64,000 nt of DNA, taken from the NCBI GenBank assembly GCA_015143295.1, contig CM026571.1, positions 29,106,505 through 29,170,504 on the forward strand. Direction: 5' to 3'. Shown here piece after piece: positions 11,119-23,476 of this stretch. The notes below the pieces were generated by a model. It did no database searches, was not told where the DNA came from, and worked only from the letters and a program-made list of their open reading frames with translations. Position 1 is the first letter of the stretch; every line of letters begins with the position of its first letter. A program made the position numbers and the translations under genes. The DNA is from Tetracentron sinense. Taxonomy: Eukaryota > Streptophyta > Magnoliopsida > Trochodendrales > Trochodendraceae.

Positions 11119-11313
11119 ACTGATCGCTCGGTGACCTCCTCCGATCGATCGGTCAACTACTGATCGCTCGGTAGCTATCGCGCGGTCAAAAATTTTATAT
11201 GGGGAAATTTTCCAGAGAGGTTTTTTTCAACCGAGCTCTCGGCTGAAACCACCGATCGACCGGTAGGCCACCGATCATTCGGTCTAAACCACCGATAGAT
11301 CGGTTATACGCAG
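11119..11313. repeat. Palindrome array (CCGATCGATCGGT type), element B LTR
   Basis: Units GATCG(C/A)TCGG recur at 19-21-bp steps, on either side of the GTATGGGG-type core. The 3' LTR copy is 21851-22024 and lacks one unit. Confidence 0.85.
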
Positions 11314-12324
11314 AAATTCTTCATTAAGGGTGTTTAAGACATTGGCCACCACCCTTTGCCTATATAAGGGCTGGGTTCGTGCCTTAGGGTTTCAGAAACC
11401 CTCAGTGCATTATTTTGGAGCTTTTGAAGAGGAGAAGAAAGAGAGAACCTTGTTTTTGATCAAGCTTGAGGAAGATCAAGTTCTTCCATTTTCTTTGGTG
11501 ATTCTCAACCAAGAACCCACTGTTCTTGCTGGTTCCAGCTGTTAGGAATCAAAGTCCTTGATTTCTCTAAGGTAGATACACTCTACTACGATCTTGCAAT
11601 ACTACTAAGTTAGTAAATGAGGTTCTTCTATATCTATATTATCTATGTATATCTATCTTGTTGGATTGTGGTGAGAAAGTATGTGTTTATATACTTGGAT
11701 GAAAGATACTAATTATGATGCACTCTAAGTGTTTGATAAAATACCTCTAAGGGATTCTATGCTTAAATATGATGATTTCTCTCATTAAGTTCATATGCTC
11801 GCATGTCTCTCATGAATCGATGTTTTTCCACGGGTTTCTTAAAGTAGGAAAAAGGGTTTTTGAATAAAGGACTTAAATGATGATTCTAAGTAACTCTATG
11901 ATTTTTCTATGATCGGTTCACAAGCTCTACGGATCATACTATGCTCACAAGGAAACTCTATGATAAGCTCTAAGATCGTCTCACAAGCTCTACGGATCAT
12001 AAATGAAAATGCTCTAAGATCTCTAAGGATATGCTCTATGTGCTCTATGGTATCTCTATGTCTCTATGGATTATAATGACTCTAAGTAACTCCATGAACT
12101 CACAAGAACTCACAAGGCTATGATCATTGCATGACTCACACGGTTACAGTTTTGGTTTTGATTTTGGACCTCCTCTTACACGCTATTCCACGATTTCTAC
12201 GCTTTAACATGTTTTAAGCGTTTCAATCTCCATGACTTGTATGCTCTATGATTATTGCTTTATTATCATTAGTTTGTATATGCTGAGTATTCCACGCTCA
12301 GCCGATATTTGTTATCATCTGCAG

Positions 12325-12440
12325 GTGATCGGGTTCCATTCGATTTGTGTGGCGAAGAACCTTGGGTCGAGGAAGAGTACCATGACCCGGAGCCTTCCAT
12401 GGATCATCCTCAGGGCGATGGTCCCATAGATAGATGTTGA
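12325..12440 (+). other. Conserved short frame at LTR 3' end (element B 5' LTR)
   Basis: Phase-1 frame after ATCTGCAG|GT: VPFDLCGEEPWVEEEYHDPEP, ending TGA 12438-12440. It shares PFD, C, PWVEEEY and the EP ending with the other families although the LTRs are otherwise diverged. The 3' LTR copy (23038-23171) keeps the frame and reads past the lost TGA. Another frame over the same bases is also open, but its residues are not conserved between families. Confidence 0.6.
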
Positions 12441-12769
12441 GACTTTGATTTCTGTTGATCGACAGACTTGGTCAATAGAGTCACTCAGTATTTTGTTATG
12501 TGAGTGTGGGACTTGTCCACTCCACTTTTTGGATCTTCATCTGTATATTTTGTTGGTTCATACTTGAGCCAAGTTATAGGAGTATTCTCTTTTGCTTCCA
12601 CTATGATTGTATTTTTATTTCCGCTGCGTTTTGTTTTCGTTTCCGCTACGTATGTTGTGTTCTGACAGGTCTCCACGTGTGCCTTATGTATGATATTGGA
12701 GGTGTGATACGGCGGTCACGAGTCAAGGTATCCCTAACTCCTAGGGGGTATTTTGGGTTGCGACAGACT

Positions 12770-12781
12770 TGGTATCAGAGC
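12770..12781 (+). promoter_or_regulatory. Primer binding site (tRNA-iMet), element B
   Basis: TGGTATCAGAGC, four bases after the LTR end. The following 12782-13186 is untranslated leader with nothing else recognised. Confidence 0.95.
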
Positions 12782-13186
12782 TTAGGCATTAGGTCACACA
12801 AGTTATAGGGATTGGTTCCCCTTGGGCTAAGCGGAAGTAAGTTCTATGAGTTGAACTTAGAACTCAAGATGGAGACAGTTGTCTGAGGCTTGTTACCACG
12901 ACATAACCGGTATCAAGTGAATTCTTAGGTCGGTTTAGGATCTTAGTTTATACTATGCTATCCAATTCAAGGTTGTCCTTCATTGTGTTACCAAGGGTAG
13001 ATACCCAACTCAAGGATGTTAGTTATGCTAGGACACTTCAAGTTATAATTATATGTTTATGTGTATACTTCGATGTATACTATATGTGCGGTAATAGCAT
13101 TTTATGATATTGAACTGCTATATGATGTGTGAGGTTGGTATCTAAGTTAGACTCATGTTTGCCAATTGATCTCAGGATTTGACATC

Positions 13187-14389
13187 ATGAGACATGACAC
13201 TCGGGGTCGAGGTTACCACACTCGGAGGGCTGAGAGTGAAGTTCCAAGATAAGAGGAACCGTTGTATTTCACGAATGCCATGGATTCCATAGCCGAGACT
13301 TTGGCATTGTTGGCAGCGAGACCTACTCCTACCCCACCGGCTACTCCTGTGCCTACACAGGTGCATCACACCGCGGGGCTTGAAGCTTTCTGGAGACTAC
13401 GGCCTCTGACATTTTACGGAACCCTGGATCCAATGGTGGCAGAGTCTTGGATAATGTAGTTGGAGAAGACCTTCCGGGCTCTCCGATGTACTGAGGAGCA
13501 AAGAGTAGAATGGGCTTCCTTCGTGATGGAAGGTGAAGCTGAACATTGGTGGAGATCTGCCCAAAGGCAGAGAGATATTGCAAAGGCAGGCGTGCCTTGG
13601 ACTTGGGCAGAATTCTTAGAGACTTTCAGAGAGCAGTACTTTTCCAGGTTCATTCGGGAACAAAAAGCGAGGGAGTTTATGCTTTTGGAGCAAGGGTCGA
13701 TGAGCGTAGCTGAGTATGAGGCTAAGTTCACCGAGTTGTCCAGGTTTGCTCCACATCTAGTGGCAACTGAAGACCTACGGGTTAGGAAGTTTGAAATGGG
13801 CTTGAAGGCCTTTATTCGAGATCGGGTATCCATTCTTCAGGTGGAGTCTTGGAGAAAGATAGTAGGAAAGGCGAAGATCGACGAAAAGAATGCGAAAGAT
13901 TTCATGAGAAGAAGAGACAGTGGCTTCGGGAAGAGCATGTCTCGGGCTGCACCGAGAAGAGGATTAGGACTGCACCGTACCAGTTCTCCCAGCCGATGCC
14001 GGCTTAGAGACCTTCTTTTGTGCCTCAGGCACCATGCCCTACTACATCACAGGCTATGAGGGTTATGCCTCCGGCTTCCTCCGTATCACAGACTTTTGAG
14101 GAATGCGTTGTATGTGGTCGTTGGTACAAGACCGGGGATTGCCAAAGAATGTCAGGTGGATGCTTCCACTGTGGCAAGATGGGTCACATGATTCGAGATT
14201 GTCCGCGTAAGCAGTCACAGTCTGAACCACAGGGAGTCCAACCTCTAGGCAGGTAGACTTCATTATAGGGGTCTTCATCTCAGGCCTCTAGATCCTTGCC
14301 ACCCACTCAGTAGCCTCGTCAGGCTAGTCAGGGAAGGGTCTTTGCCATGACTGATAGAGATGCACAGGCATCTGATGATGTTGTGCAAG
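13187..14389 (+). pseudogene. Element B gag with CCHC zinc knuckle
   Basis: ATG 13187 opens MRHDTRGRGYH, an Arg/Gly-rich start like A's. In-frame stops occur at TAA after the first 21 codons and at TAG 13457-13459 (Gln expected: A has CAA). The long open piece 13460-14059 carries the gag domain (WRSAQRQRDIAKAG, TWAEFLETFREQYFSRF, MSVAEYEAKFTELSR, KFEMGLKAFIRDRV). A frameshift near 13960-14020 leads to CFHCGKMGHMIRDC, a complete CCHC knuckle (14162-14203), preceded by a second Cys cluster CVVCGRWYKTGDC. It ends ...SDDVVQG at the intron. Gag binds and packages the element RNA. Confidence 0.93.
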
Positions 14390-14528
14390 GTACGCACAAG
14401 TTAATCTTGTCAAGGTTATAGTGTTGCTATGATATATGTTGTACTATATATATATCCTATGTGATGTTTTGCTATGCTTGGATCTATGTGAATAGTTTAT
14501 GTTATAACTTGGGTAGTTGAATTCTCAG
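14390..14528 (+). other. Predicted intron between gag and protease, element B
   Basis: AAG|GTACGC ... ATTCTCAG|GTT, 139 bp, AT-rich, with stops in the gag frame. Removing it joins VVQG to [17 protein letters not shown] in one frame. Element A has the same joint with a differently sequenced 180-bp insert (23828-24007). Splicing is inferred from the signals and frame. Confidence 0.75.
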
Positions 14529-16474
14529 GTTCGTTACTATTGAATGAGTGTTTAGCAAGAGTGTTGATTGACACAGGATCTACTCATTCGTTCGTCTCAC
14601 CTAGTTTTGCAAAAGGCTTTACTTCCGAGCCGAGTAAGCTACCTCGGGAGTTGTCCATTTCGACTCCATTGGGCAAGTCTATTGAGACAGATAAAGTGTA
14701 TCGGGGCAGTGTTATACAAGTCATGCAGCACGAGTTGCCAGTCGACCTGATCATTCTGGGATTTCAGGATTGGGATTTCAACGTGATGCTAGGTATGGAT
14801 TGGCTCTCAGCTCACCATGGACATGTGGCGTGTTTTGAAAAGGTGGTGAATTTTAAACCCGCTGGGTTGAAGCCATTTCATTTCAGAGGACTTCAGAGGA
14901 GAGATATTGCTCACTTTGCAGCTCCCAGTCTCAAGAAGGTGAAAGTACAAGACTCCACATCCATTCCGGTTGTGAGTGAGTATATGGATGTTTTTTCGGA
15001 AACCTTACCGGGATTGCCTCTTGATTGGGCAATTGAGTTCGCAATTGAGTTGGCTCCAGGCACGGCGCCGATTTCTAGGGCTCCGTACAGGATGGCCCCT
15101 ATTGAGCTGAAAGAGTTAAAGGAGCAGTTGGAAGAATTGCAAGGCCTTAGTTTCATTCGGCCAAGTGTCTCACCTTGGGGAGCTCCAGTGCTCTTTGTGA
15201 AGAAGAACGATGGGTCTATGCGTATGTGCATTGACTACAGGCAATTGAATAAAGTGACTATCAAGAATCGTTATCAATTGCCGTGGATAAACGACTTGTT
15301 TGATCAGTTAAAGGGTGCGAATTTCTTTTCCAAGATTGACCTTCGATCTGGTTATCATCAATTGAAGATCAAAAAGGAAGACATTCTGAAGGCAACGTTT
15401 AGAACTCAATACGACCATTATGAGTTCTTAGTCATGTCTTTTGGGTTGACTAACGCGCCGACAGCATTCATGGATCTGATGAACCGGGTGTTCAGATCAT
15501 CTCTCGATCAGTGTGTGATCGTATTTGTAGATGATATCCTTGTCTATTCACAGTCACAGGATGATCACACGAGAGATCTTCGCTTTGTATTGCAGACTCT
15601 TCGAGAGCATAGACTTTATGCTAAGTTGAGCAAATGCGAGTTCTGGCTGAACAAGGTGTCCTTTCTTGGACATGTGGTGTCTGCTGAGGGTATCTCAGTT
15701 GATCCTGCAAAGATTGAAGCCGTGATGAATTGGGAAAGGCCGAAGAGTGTTACCGAGATTCGTAGTTTTCTCGGCCTGGCAGGATATTACAGAAGGTTCG
15801 TGGAGGGATTTTCAAGCTTAGCCGCTCCGCTTACCTACCTCACGAGAAAGAACACTAATTTCACTTGGAGTGAAAAGTGTGAGGCAAGTTTCTTGGAGTT
15901 GAAGAAAAGGCTTACCACAGCCCCTGTTCTCACGGTTCCATCCGGAAGCGATGGCTTTGAGGTCTATAGTGATGCTTCACTAGTTGGACTTGGATGTGTG
16001 CTTATGTAGCATAAGCAGGTGGTCGCCTATGCTTCCCGTCAGTTAAAGGAGCATGAGCAAAACTACCCTACTCACGACTTGGAGCCTGCAGCAGTCGTGT
16101 TTGAACTGAAAATTTGGCGTCACTACCTCTATGGGGAAGAGTTCGTTGTGTTCACGGACCACAAGAGCTTGAAGTATCTCTTCCTCCAGAAGGAGTTGAA
16201 CATGAGGCAGCGTCGATGGATGGAGTTCATGAAGGACTATGACTATTCTATCCAGTACCATCCGGGTAAGGCTAATGTAGTAGCCGATGCTCTTAGTAGG
16301 AAACCTTACGAGGTTATGGCTCACTTGAGAGTGCAAGAGTGGAAGTTGTTGAATGACATGTGTAATTTAGACACTACTCTTAGGCATGTCACCTATGGGC
16401 CGGTGATGTCCAACATTGTGGTTAAGCCGCATATCTTGAGCCGGATCAAGGAGTTGCAAAATGCGGATATTGAG
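14529..16474 (+). pseudogene. Element B pol, protease-RT-RNase H part
   Basis: Protease [10 protein letters not shown] (DTG intact, near 14562-14591), then the linker GMDWL. RT has [29 protein letters not shown] and the catalytic FVDDILVYS (near 15523-15550), all intact. RNase H begins [11 protein letters not shown] and is hit by TAG 16007-16009 after CVLM, then continues [56 protein letters not shown]. The frame continues to the solo LTR inserted after ttgag (16470-16474). The order protease-RT-RNase H-integrase is that of Ty3/gypsy. Confidence 0.95.
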
Positions 16475-17696
16475 TGTAGCGCCCTGGATTTTCTACAAGC
16501 ACTGTTCATGTGTAAGGACAGTTCATGTGAATGAATTGTGTCGAGGGCACTAGTATTGGAAGGGCCAAATGCTTTTATTATAAGTTGGGTTTGGTTAATG
16601 AGAGTGAGGGTTTCCTCATGGCTTGAGAGTGATGGGAGTTGGTGTATGAATTAAGAAGTGTAAGGTGTTTTGGGAAACATGAAAGAGTGTAAAAATACTC
16701 TAAGTGTCAATTTGAGCGATTTTGTAGCAGCCGGGGCCTCCCATGCATTTGGGTTGTGCCCAATGGGTTACCTTAGTTGGTTTAAGAACCTAGGGTCGGG
16801 AGCTATGAGAATGGAGTAGGGGTTGGATTCGAAGTGGATGGGTTATGAAAATACCCTTAGTATGTATGTAGAAACCCGGAACCGAGTTCCCTAGGCCGAG
16901 AATAGTGCCATGAATAGTGTGTGGATAGTGCCTTGTGTGGTGTGTGTAAAGGCTTAAGGCCTTTACATTTTGTTCTTGGTAGGATGGTCCATTTTGTTCT
17001 AGTTAGTGTGTTGAGTTAAGTGAGGATTTTAGGTGCTTGTTTTGAATCTCAAAAGAGAGTATAAAGATACTCTAAGTGTCTAAAAACAAGGGTATAAAAT
17101 ACCCTAAGTGTTTAAATGGGTTGTAGGTGAATGGTGCTAGTGCATGAGGCATAAAGAGGTCGGAGCCTCTCATGTATGTCGGTGTGACTATAATGATCAT
17201 TGAGGTGGGTTAAAAACCTATGGAGAATTATTTATGAGGTCTGAGTAGGGTGTTGGACCCAAGGGAAAATAGTGTGAAAACACTTGAAGTGTTATAGGTG
17301 TTGAAAAGGTATGTTTCGGCATTTACCTCAACTTTAAAGGACTCTAGTTTAGTCATCGTTGCTCGGAATTGAGTGAGTATTGAATTTTTGGAAAGGTATT
17401 AGAACCATCTTCGAGGTTCATGTTTACCATTTTTTCATATTTTGAGTCGGGGTTGAGTCAAAAGTCCGATTTCCAAAGTCGGGACTGTTGAAAATCTGGG
17501 CTGTCGAAACCCATTTAAAGACCAGTCAGTTTTGGAGCCATGTTTGGTAAAGTAAAACTCAAAATTTGGAGTTTTACAAAACATAAAAATTGTTTCCCTT
17601 CGAAATAAAAATCTAACGCAAGTTGAATCGTCAAAATCGGACCACCGAGTCAAAAGTTATGGCCAATTTATTGAAGCGCATTTTTGCAGAAAAACT

Positions 17697-17789
17697 CGAT
17701 CGAGCGAGATTGACCAAAATGTTGTTTTTGAGTACCGGGAGCAACTCGCTCGAGCGAGATTGAAGCCCGCTCGAGCGAGATTGCCTAGA
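17697..17789. repeat. Palindromes CGCTCGAGCGAG upstream of TATA
   Basis: Three copies of (C/T)CG(C/A)TCGAGCGAGATTG; the last two are exactly 21 bp apart. A family-specific core at the usual place about 40-130 bp upstream of TATA. Confidence 0.85.
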
Positions 17790-18029
17790 AATGTTTTTTT
17801 TTTGGGTTTTCCTCAACACAAACACCTATATATACCCCATTTTCGGGGGATCAAAGTTTCTAACACTTAGAGAATGACTTTTGGAGAGAAAAAGGGGGAA
17901 ACTTAGGTTTCCAAAAAGGGGGGTTTCTCTCAAGATCAAGGAAACCCCCAAATTCAATCTTCAAGCTTCTCAAGACCAAAAGGGGGAGCAAGGATCATGC
18001 AAGCCAAAGCTTTTCTCATGAGCTAAGCT

Positions 18030-19774
18030 ATGGGGAACGATCACAAAGGGGATTTCGTGAGAAAACCAAGAAGAGCTCAAATCCTCTTCTCCAAGGCCTT
18101 TCAAGCTTGGTTCTCATTCTTAGAAGCTCGGATCTTACGTCTTCAAGTCCCCTCAAGCTTTCTAGGGCTCACAACCAAAAAGATTTGGGTTTTCCAAGGT
18201 TAGTACACCCTTCTATCTACCTTAGTAATAACCTAGGCTTCCTCATGAATGTTGTAGATTAATTTCCCATATTGTTCATTTCTTGTGGTGATGCTTTAAT
18301 TTCCCAAAATAAACAAGATAAAGTAATAGATGTGGGTGTATGGATGGATGGTGGTTGAGGCGATTGGATGCTGGGTGTGGTGATGTGTGTGGTGTGATGG
18401 AATGGTGAAAGGACAATGTATGCATAAGAAACATACTCTATGTGTGGGATGAAATGTATGAAGTAACAACTTGAATAAACAAGTAAGAAAATGATACACA
18501 CCAAGTGTTTGATGAATTGCTTGCTTGTATGAGAAATTCATGTGTTAATCAATACTACGAAACGCATGAACTATAGGGTTTTTCATGAATGATGATGTGG
18601 ACCAAATGCCATGAACATGTACTTAAATTCTCATACACCTATTAATGAAATGTTGCATGCAAGGTGGTTAATGTAAGGCATGTGTGAAATGTTGAACCAA
18701 AAACTATGAAGCATGAGATAGGGACTTTTCCCAAATTCTAGTAATTATGATGTGATGCCTTATGATTCTCCTCAATTTCTGATGTGCCTAGAAATGTTAA
18801 AATGCTACTAGAAATCCTTTGAGTCATCATGCTACCATGCTTTTCACGACTTACTATGCACACGAGCACGCACGCATGCATGAATCTGGTTTTTGAAAAG
18901 TTAATGTATATGAGGAACAAGCAAGAACATGAAAGGGATTTTAAATCAAATGCTCTATACAATTGTTAAATTCTCAAGTGATTATAATAATAATTGAATT
19001 GCTACATGTTATCCTTTAAATTGCTCATGTTATTATGAATTGCCACAATTGCTACACCAAGCACGGTTCATGCAAGGACCAAGTTTTCTAAGCACATGAA
19101 AATGACATGTCAAGGAGGTTGGTAGCCCAGGTGAAGGGTACTAGCCTCTGGCTCACAAGTGAATGAAACAAGTATATGTCAAGGAGGTTGGTAGCCCAGG
19201 TGAAGGGTACTAGCCTCTGGCTCACAAGTAAATGAAACAATTACATGTCAAGGAGGTTGGTAGCCCAAGTGAAGGGTGCTAGCCTCTGGCTCACAAGAAA
19301 GGCTCACAAGAAAAGGCTCACAAGAAAGGCTCACAAGAGAATGATATGTCAAGGAGGTTGGTAGCCCAGGGATGTGCGGGTGCTAACCTCTGGCTCACAA
19401 GTATACAAGTAAGAACAAGTCAAGAGCATGACAAGAACAAGCAAGGCATGTGTGATTCCCACGATACAAGAACAAGACAAGAATAAGTTCTAAATACAGC
19501 AAACAAGTTTTGAAAACCATGAAAATTATTTTCAAGAATAGGTCATATTTTTGAATATGAGTTTGCAATGCATGAGTTAAAGTATGATGTTCATGATTTA
19601 CTTTACACTGTTATTTCGCTTTAGCTTCCGCACTTTGATTATGTATCTTTTGATGAATTGTATCATGTATGACATATTAATGTTATTACTAATGTTAGTT
19701 AGTAGCTTGTACTCGCTGAGTATTCCATGCTCAGCCGTACTTTTATGTCGGCAGGTACACTAGATGATATGTAG
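18030..19774 (+). CDS. Possible spliced small frame in the solo LTR (hypothetical)
   Basis: ATG at 18030 opens 56 codons plus one base, with no stop, up to the donor-like ccaag|gttagtac (18198/18199). The residues are basic (MGNDHKGDFVRKPRRAQ start). With the acceptor after 19754 it continues in phase for a few codons to TAG 19772-19774; past that TAG the same frame shows PWIE, aligning with the PWVE of the other LTRs. The reading needs an unproven intron of 1556 bp and this copy would stop early. Confidence 0.3.
19106..19400 (+). repeat. Tandem repeat of about 69 bp in LTR leader
   Basis: Units beginning caaggaggttggtagcccag start at 19111, 19180, 19249 and 19350 (steps 69, 69, 101). The longer step contains three extra ctcacaagaaagg copies. 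Each unit holds GAGG..TAG facing CTAGCCTC, an imperfect hairpin. Confidence 0.9.
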
Positions 19775-20136
19775 ACTCTGGTCCCTTGGATCGAGGTAGC
19801 TCAGGGAGAGCAGGTGGTTATTCGGATGGTTAGCCAGATGTTAGGGGTTGGCCTGTGGCCATAGGGTAGAATGAGAGAGAGAGAGACATGTATTTTGGGA
19901 TTTCCTTTTGGGGATTTTTCATGTGAGCTTGAGTGGGTAACTCAAGCATTTATATTATTGTGATTATTGTATTTTATTCAGTCGTTGTGTATGTTGACAC
20001 TTGGAATTAAATTTATCTTAAAGAAATTTTTCGGATCACGATTTGGCATGCCTCGTATACTCCTTGCAGGATCGATTAAGGTCAAGTCACATTGCCAAAG
20101 TATCCTAACTCGTAGGGGGTATTTTGGGGCGTTACA

Positions 20137-21526
20137 TTGAGTTGCTTGCTTACCGAGACAAGTCGGTTAGTAATGGCAGTCAGGAGTTTGCTTTGAATGG
20201 TGATGGTGCTATCACTTTCAAAGGCAGGTTGTGCGTTCCAGCCGAAACAGTGTTGAGGGGTGAGATTTTGGATGAGGCTCACCGATCCAAATACACGGTA
20301 CATCCGGGAGGTACCAAGATGTATCAGAATCTGAAGAGGCACTACTGGTGGCGAAACATGAAGAGGGAAGTCATCGAGTATGTTGCTAGATGTCTGGTGT
20401 GCCAGCAGGTGAAAGCCGAGCATCAGAGGCCGGCAGGTCTTTTACAGTCCCTTCCTATTTTAGAATGGAAATGGGAGAATATTTCGATGGATTTCGTCGT
20501 GGGTTTGCTGCGAACGGCGAAGGGCTCCAATGCTATTTGGGTGATTGTAGACAGATTGACTAAGTCTGCACACTTCATTCCTTATCGGACTACTTTCAAT
20601 GCGAATCCGTTATTAACCCTGTATGTCAAGGAGGTAGTTCTTCTGCACGGTGTGCCAGTTTCCATCGTATCTGATCGAGAACCTAGGTTTACTTCAAGAT
20701 TCTGGAAAACTTTTCAGGATGCTATGGGTTCTCGTTTAGAATTCCGCACCGCCTTTCATCCTCAAACTGATGGGCAGACTGAACGGGTAAATCAGGTGGT
20801 GGAGGATATGCTCCGAGCTTGTATGTTAGATTTTCAGGGTAGTTGGGAGGAACAATTACCGTTGGTTGAGTTTGCCTACAACAACAGTTACCAGGCAAGC
20901 ATCCAGATGGCACCTTTCGAAGCTCTATATGGTCGCAGTTGCAGATCTCCGCTATACTGGGATGAAGTTGGTGAGAGAAAGGTACTTGGTCCTGAGTTGA
21001 TTGAGCAGACCGCAGAAAGGGTCAAGATTATCCGGGAGCGATTGAAAACTGCTCAGGATAGGCAGAAGAGCTATGCGGACACTCGCCGTCGAAATTGGAG
21101 TTCCGAGTTGGAGATCGGGTCTTTGTGAAGATTTCGCCGAGTCGAGGAATCATGAGATTTGGAAGGAAGGGAAAGCTCAGTCCTAGGTACATAGGACCAT
21201 TTGAGATCATCACGAGGGTTGGTGAGGTTGCTTATAGGGTAGCACTACCGCCTCACATGGCAGCGGTCCAAAATGTATTTCACGTCTCTATGCTTAGGAA
21301 ATACATTTCGGACCTATCTCACGTCATTGCTCTTGATCCTGTGGAGATTAGAGAGGATCTCACGTTGGTTGAGCAACCAATTCAAATTTTGGATCGTCGA
21401 GATCAAGTGTTGAGGAACAAGACTATCTCTTTAGTCCTTGTGAAGTGGCAACATCATTCCAAGGAAGAAGCTACATGGGAACGGGAAGCCGAGATGAAGG
21501 AAAAGTATCCTCACTTGTTCGAGTAA
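20137..21526 (+). pseudogene. Element B pol, integrase and chromodomain part
   Basis: Integrase starts LLAYRDKSV; the H-H-C-C finger is intact (HPGGTKMYQNLKRHYWW...CLVCQQVK). Core residues: MDFVVGL (Asp), VSDREPRF (Asp kept; the next acidic residue is Glu where Asp is usual) and TERVNQVVED (Glu). A one-frame slip near 21085-21095 separates 20124-21128 from 21095-21526. The latter holds VGDRVFVKISP, LSPRYIGPF and a C-terminal chromodomain-like end (PIQILDRRDQVLRNK...VKWQHHSKEEATWE...KYPHLFE). The chromodomain marks the chromovirus clade and is thought to guide integration to heterochromatin. Confidence 0.94.
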
Positions 21527-21600
21527 TTTTCCTTGTTGGTTTTGTATTTTGGTTTTTGCATGTTTTGATATCGTTCAAATTTCGAGGACGAAATTCCTGT

Positions 21601-21613
21601 AAGGGGGGAGGGA
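21601..21613 (+). promoter_or_regulatory. Polypurine tract, element B
   Basis: AAGGGGGGAGGGA directly before the 3' LTR, the primer for plus-strand DNA synthesis. Confidence 0.9.
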
Positions 21614-23476
21614 TGTAAAGCCCCAAATTTTCATCTCACATATTTGTGAACAATGTGTGTGATTAGTGCCCAAGTGTGATTTTGTACACTTAGGGGCCTT
21701 ATAATTAATATACGAGTTTGGAATTATAGAGTGCATGTTTCAATGGGTCTATATATTGCTAAGGAGTGTGTATTAAGCATGAAAGAATGTTAGAAGTGGA
21801 TTGGAGAAGATCCAAGTAGTGAAAACCAGGTTTTTCAGCAAAATAGGGGATCACCGATCGCTCGGTGACATCCTCCGATCGATCGGTCAACTACCGATCG
21901 CTCGGTAGCTATCGTGCGGTCAAAAATTTTGTATGGGGAAATTTTCCAGAGAGGTTGTTTTCAACCGAGCTCTCGGCTGAAACCACCGATCGCTCGGTCT
22001 ATACCACCGATCGATCGGTTATACATAGAAATTCTTCATTAAGGGTGTTTAAGACATTGGCCACCACCCTTTGCCTATATAAGGGCTGGGTTCGTGCCTT
22101 AGGGTTTCAGAAACCCTCAGTGCATTATTTTGGAGCTTTTGAAGAGGAGAAGAAGGAGAGAACCTTGTTGTTGATCAAGCTTGAGGAAGATCAAGTTCTT
22201 CCATTTTCTTTGGTGATTCTCAACCAAGAACCCACTGTTCTTGCTGGTTCCAGCTGTTAGGAAACAAAGTCCTTGATTTCTCTAAGGTAGATACACTCTA
22301 CTACGATCTTGCAATACTACTAAGTTAGTAAATGAGGTTCTTCTATATCTATATTATCTATGTATATCTATCTTGTTGGATTGTGGTGAGAAAGTATGTG
22401 TTTATATACTTGGATGAAAGATACTAATTATGATGCACTCTAAGTGTTTGATAAAATACCTCTAAGGGATTCTATGCTTAAATATGATGATTTCTCTCAT
22501 TAAGTTCATATGCTCGCATGTCTCTCATGAACCGATGTTTTTCCACGGGTTTCTTAAAGTAGGAAAAAGGGTTTTTGAATAAAGGACTTAAATGATGATT
22601 CTAAGTAACTCTATGATTTTTCTATGATCGGTTCACAAGCTCTACGGATCATACTATGCTCACAAGGAAACTCTATGATAAGCTCTAAGATCGTCTCACA
22701 AGCTCTACGGATCATAAATGAAAATGCTCTAAGATCTCTAAGGATATGCTCTATGTGCTCTATGGTATCTCTATGTCTACGGATTATAATGACTCTAAGT
22801 AACTCCATGAACTCACAAGAACTCACAAGGCTATGATCATCGCATGACTCACACGGTTACAGTTTTGGTTTTGATTTTGGACCTCCTCTTACACGCTATT
22901 CCACGATTTCTACACTTTAACATGTTTTAAGGGTTTCAATCTCCATGACTTGTATGCTCTATGATTATTGCTTTATTATCATTAGTTTGTATACGCTGAG
23001 TATTCCACGCTCAGCCGATATTTGTTATCATCGGCAGGTGATCGGGTTCCATTCGATTTGTGTGGTGAAGAACCTTGGGTCGAGGAAGAGTACCATGACC
23101 CGGAGCCTTCCATGGATCATCCTCAGGGCGATGGTCCCATAGATAGATGTCGAGACTTTGATTTCTGTTGATCGACAGACTTGGTCAATAGAGTCATTCA
23201 GTATTTTGTTATGTGAGTGTGGGACTTGTCCACTCCACTTTTGGATCTTCACCTGTATATTTTGTTGGTTCATACTTGAGCCAAGTTATAGGAGTGTTCT
23301 CTTTTGCTTCCGCTATGTTTGTATTTTTATTTCTGCTGCGTTTTGTTTTCGTTTCCGCTACATACGTTGTGTTCTGACAGGTCTCCACGTGTGCCTTATG
23401 TATGATACTGGAAGTGTGTACGGCGGTCACGAGTCAAGGTATCCCTAACTCCTAGGGGGTATTTTGGGTCACGACA
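21614..23476 (+). mobile_element. Element B 3' LTR
   Basis: TGTAAAGCCC to TCACGACA, 1863 bp. Same signals as the 5' copy: palindromes 21851-22024, core 21907-21954, TATA 22076-22083, acceptor-like TCGGCAG|GT after 23037, conserved short frame 23038-23171. Followed by the actac duplication. Confidence 0.96.

Larger units (their letters stand above)
10880..12765 (+). mobile_element. Element B 5' LTR
   Basis: TGTAAAGCCC to TTGCGACA, 1886 bp. Palindrome array 11119-11313, GCTATCG...GTATGGGG-type core 11173-11220, TATA 11361-11368, donor-like ctaag|gtagatac at 11570/11571, acceptor-like site after 12324. The middle (11900-12110) has imperfect repeats of ctctacggatcat and ctctaaga. Confidence 0.96.
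16475..20136 (+). mobile_element. Long solo LTR inside element B pol
   Basis: TGTAGCGCCC to GGCGTTACA, 3662 bp, flanked by perfect ttgag duplications (16470-16474, 20137-20141). The pol frame resumes in phase. TATATATA is at 17827-17834, palindromes at 17697-17789, donor-like ccaag|gttagtac at 18198/18199, tandem repeats at 19100-19400, stem-loop GCTGAG...CTCAGC and acceptor-like GTCGGCAG|GT at 19754/19755. It is a different family from the LTRs of A and B but has the same layout. Confidence 0.96.
10880..23476 (+). mobile_element. Element B: chromovirus (Tekay/Del-like) with both LTRs, nested in A gag
   Basis: 12.6 kb including a 3.66-kb solo LTR, flanked by perfect actac duplications (10875-10879 and 23477-23481). 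LTRs 10880-12765 and 21614-23476 differ by a few percent by eye, and the 5' copy has about 20 extra bases of palindrome array. Gag, intron, protease, RT, RNase H, integrase and chromodomain follow in standard Ty3/gypsy order. There are several in-frame stops and two frameshifts, so it is not autonomous, but it is much better kept than A. Confidence 0.97.

Noticed and set aside
11330..11545. 71-codon frame across the TATA box of element B LTR
   Set aside because: It begins before the likely transcription start and ends before the donor; no similarity to frames in the other LTRs.
12232..12429. 65-codon frame in the element B LTR (and the copy at 22945-23142) as a gene
   Set aside because: It overlaps the PFD...PWVEEEY frame in another phase and its residues are not conserved in other LTR families.
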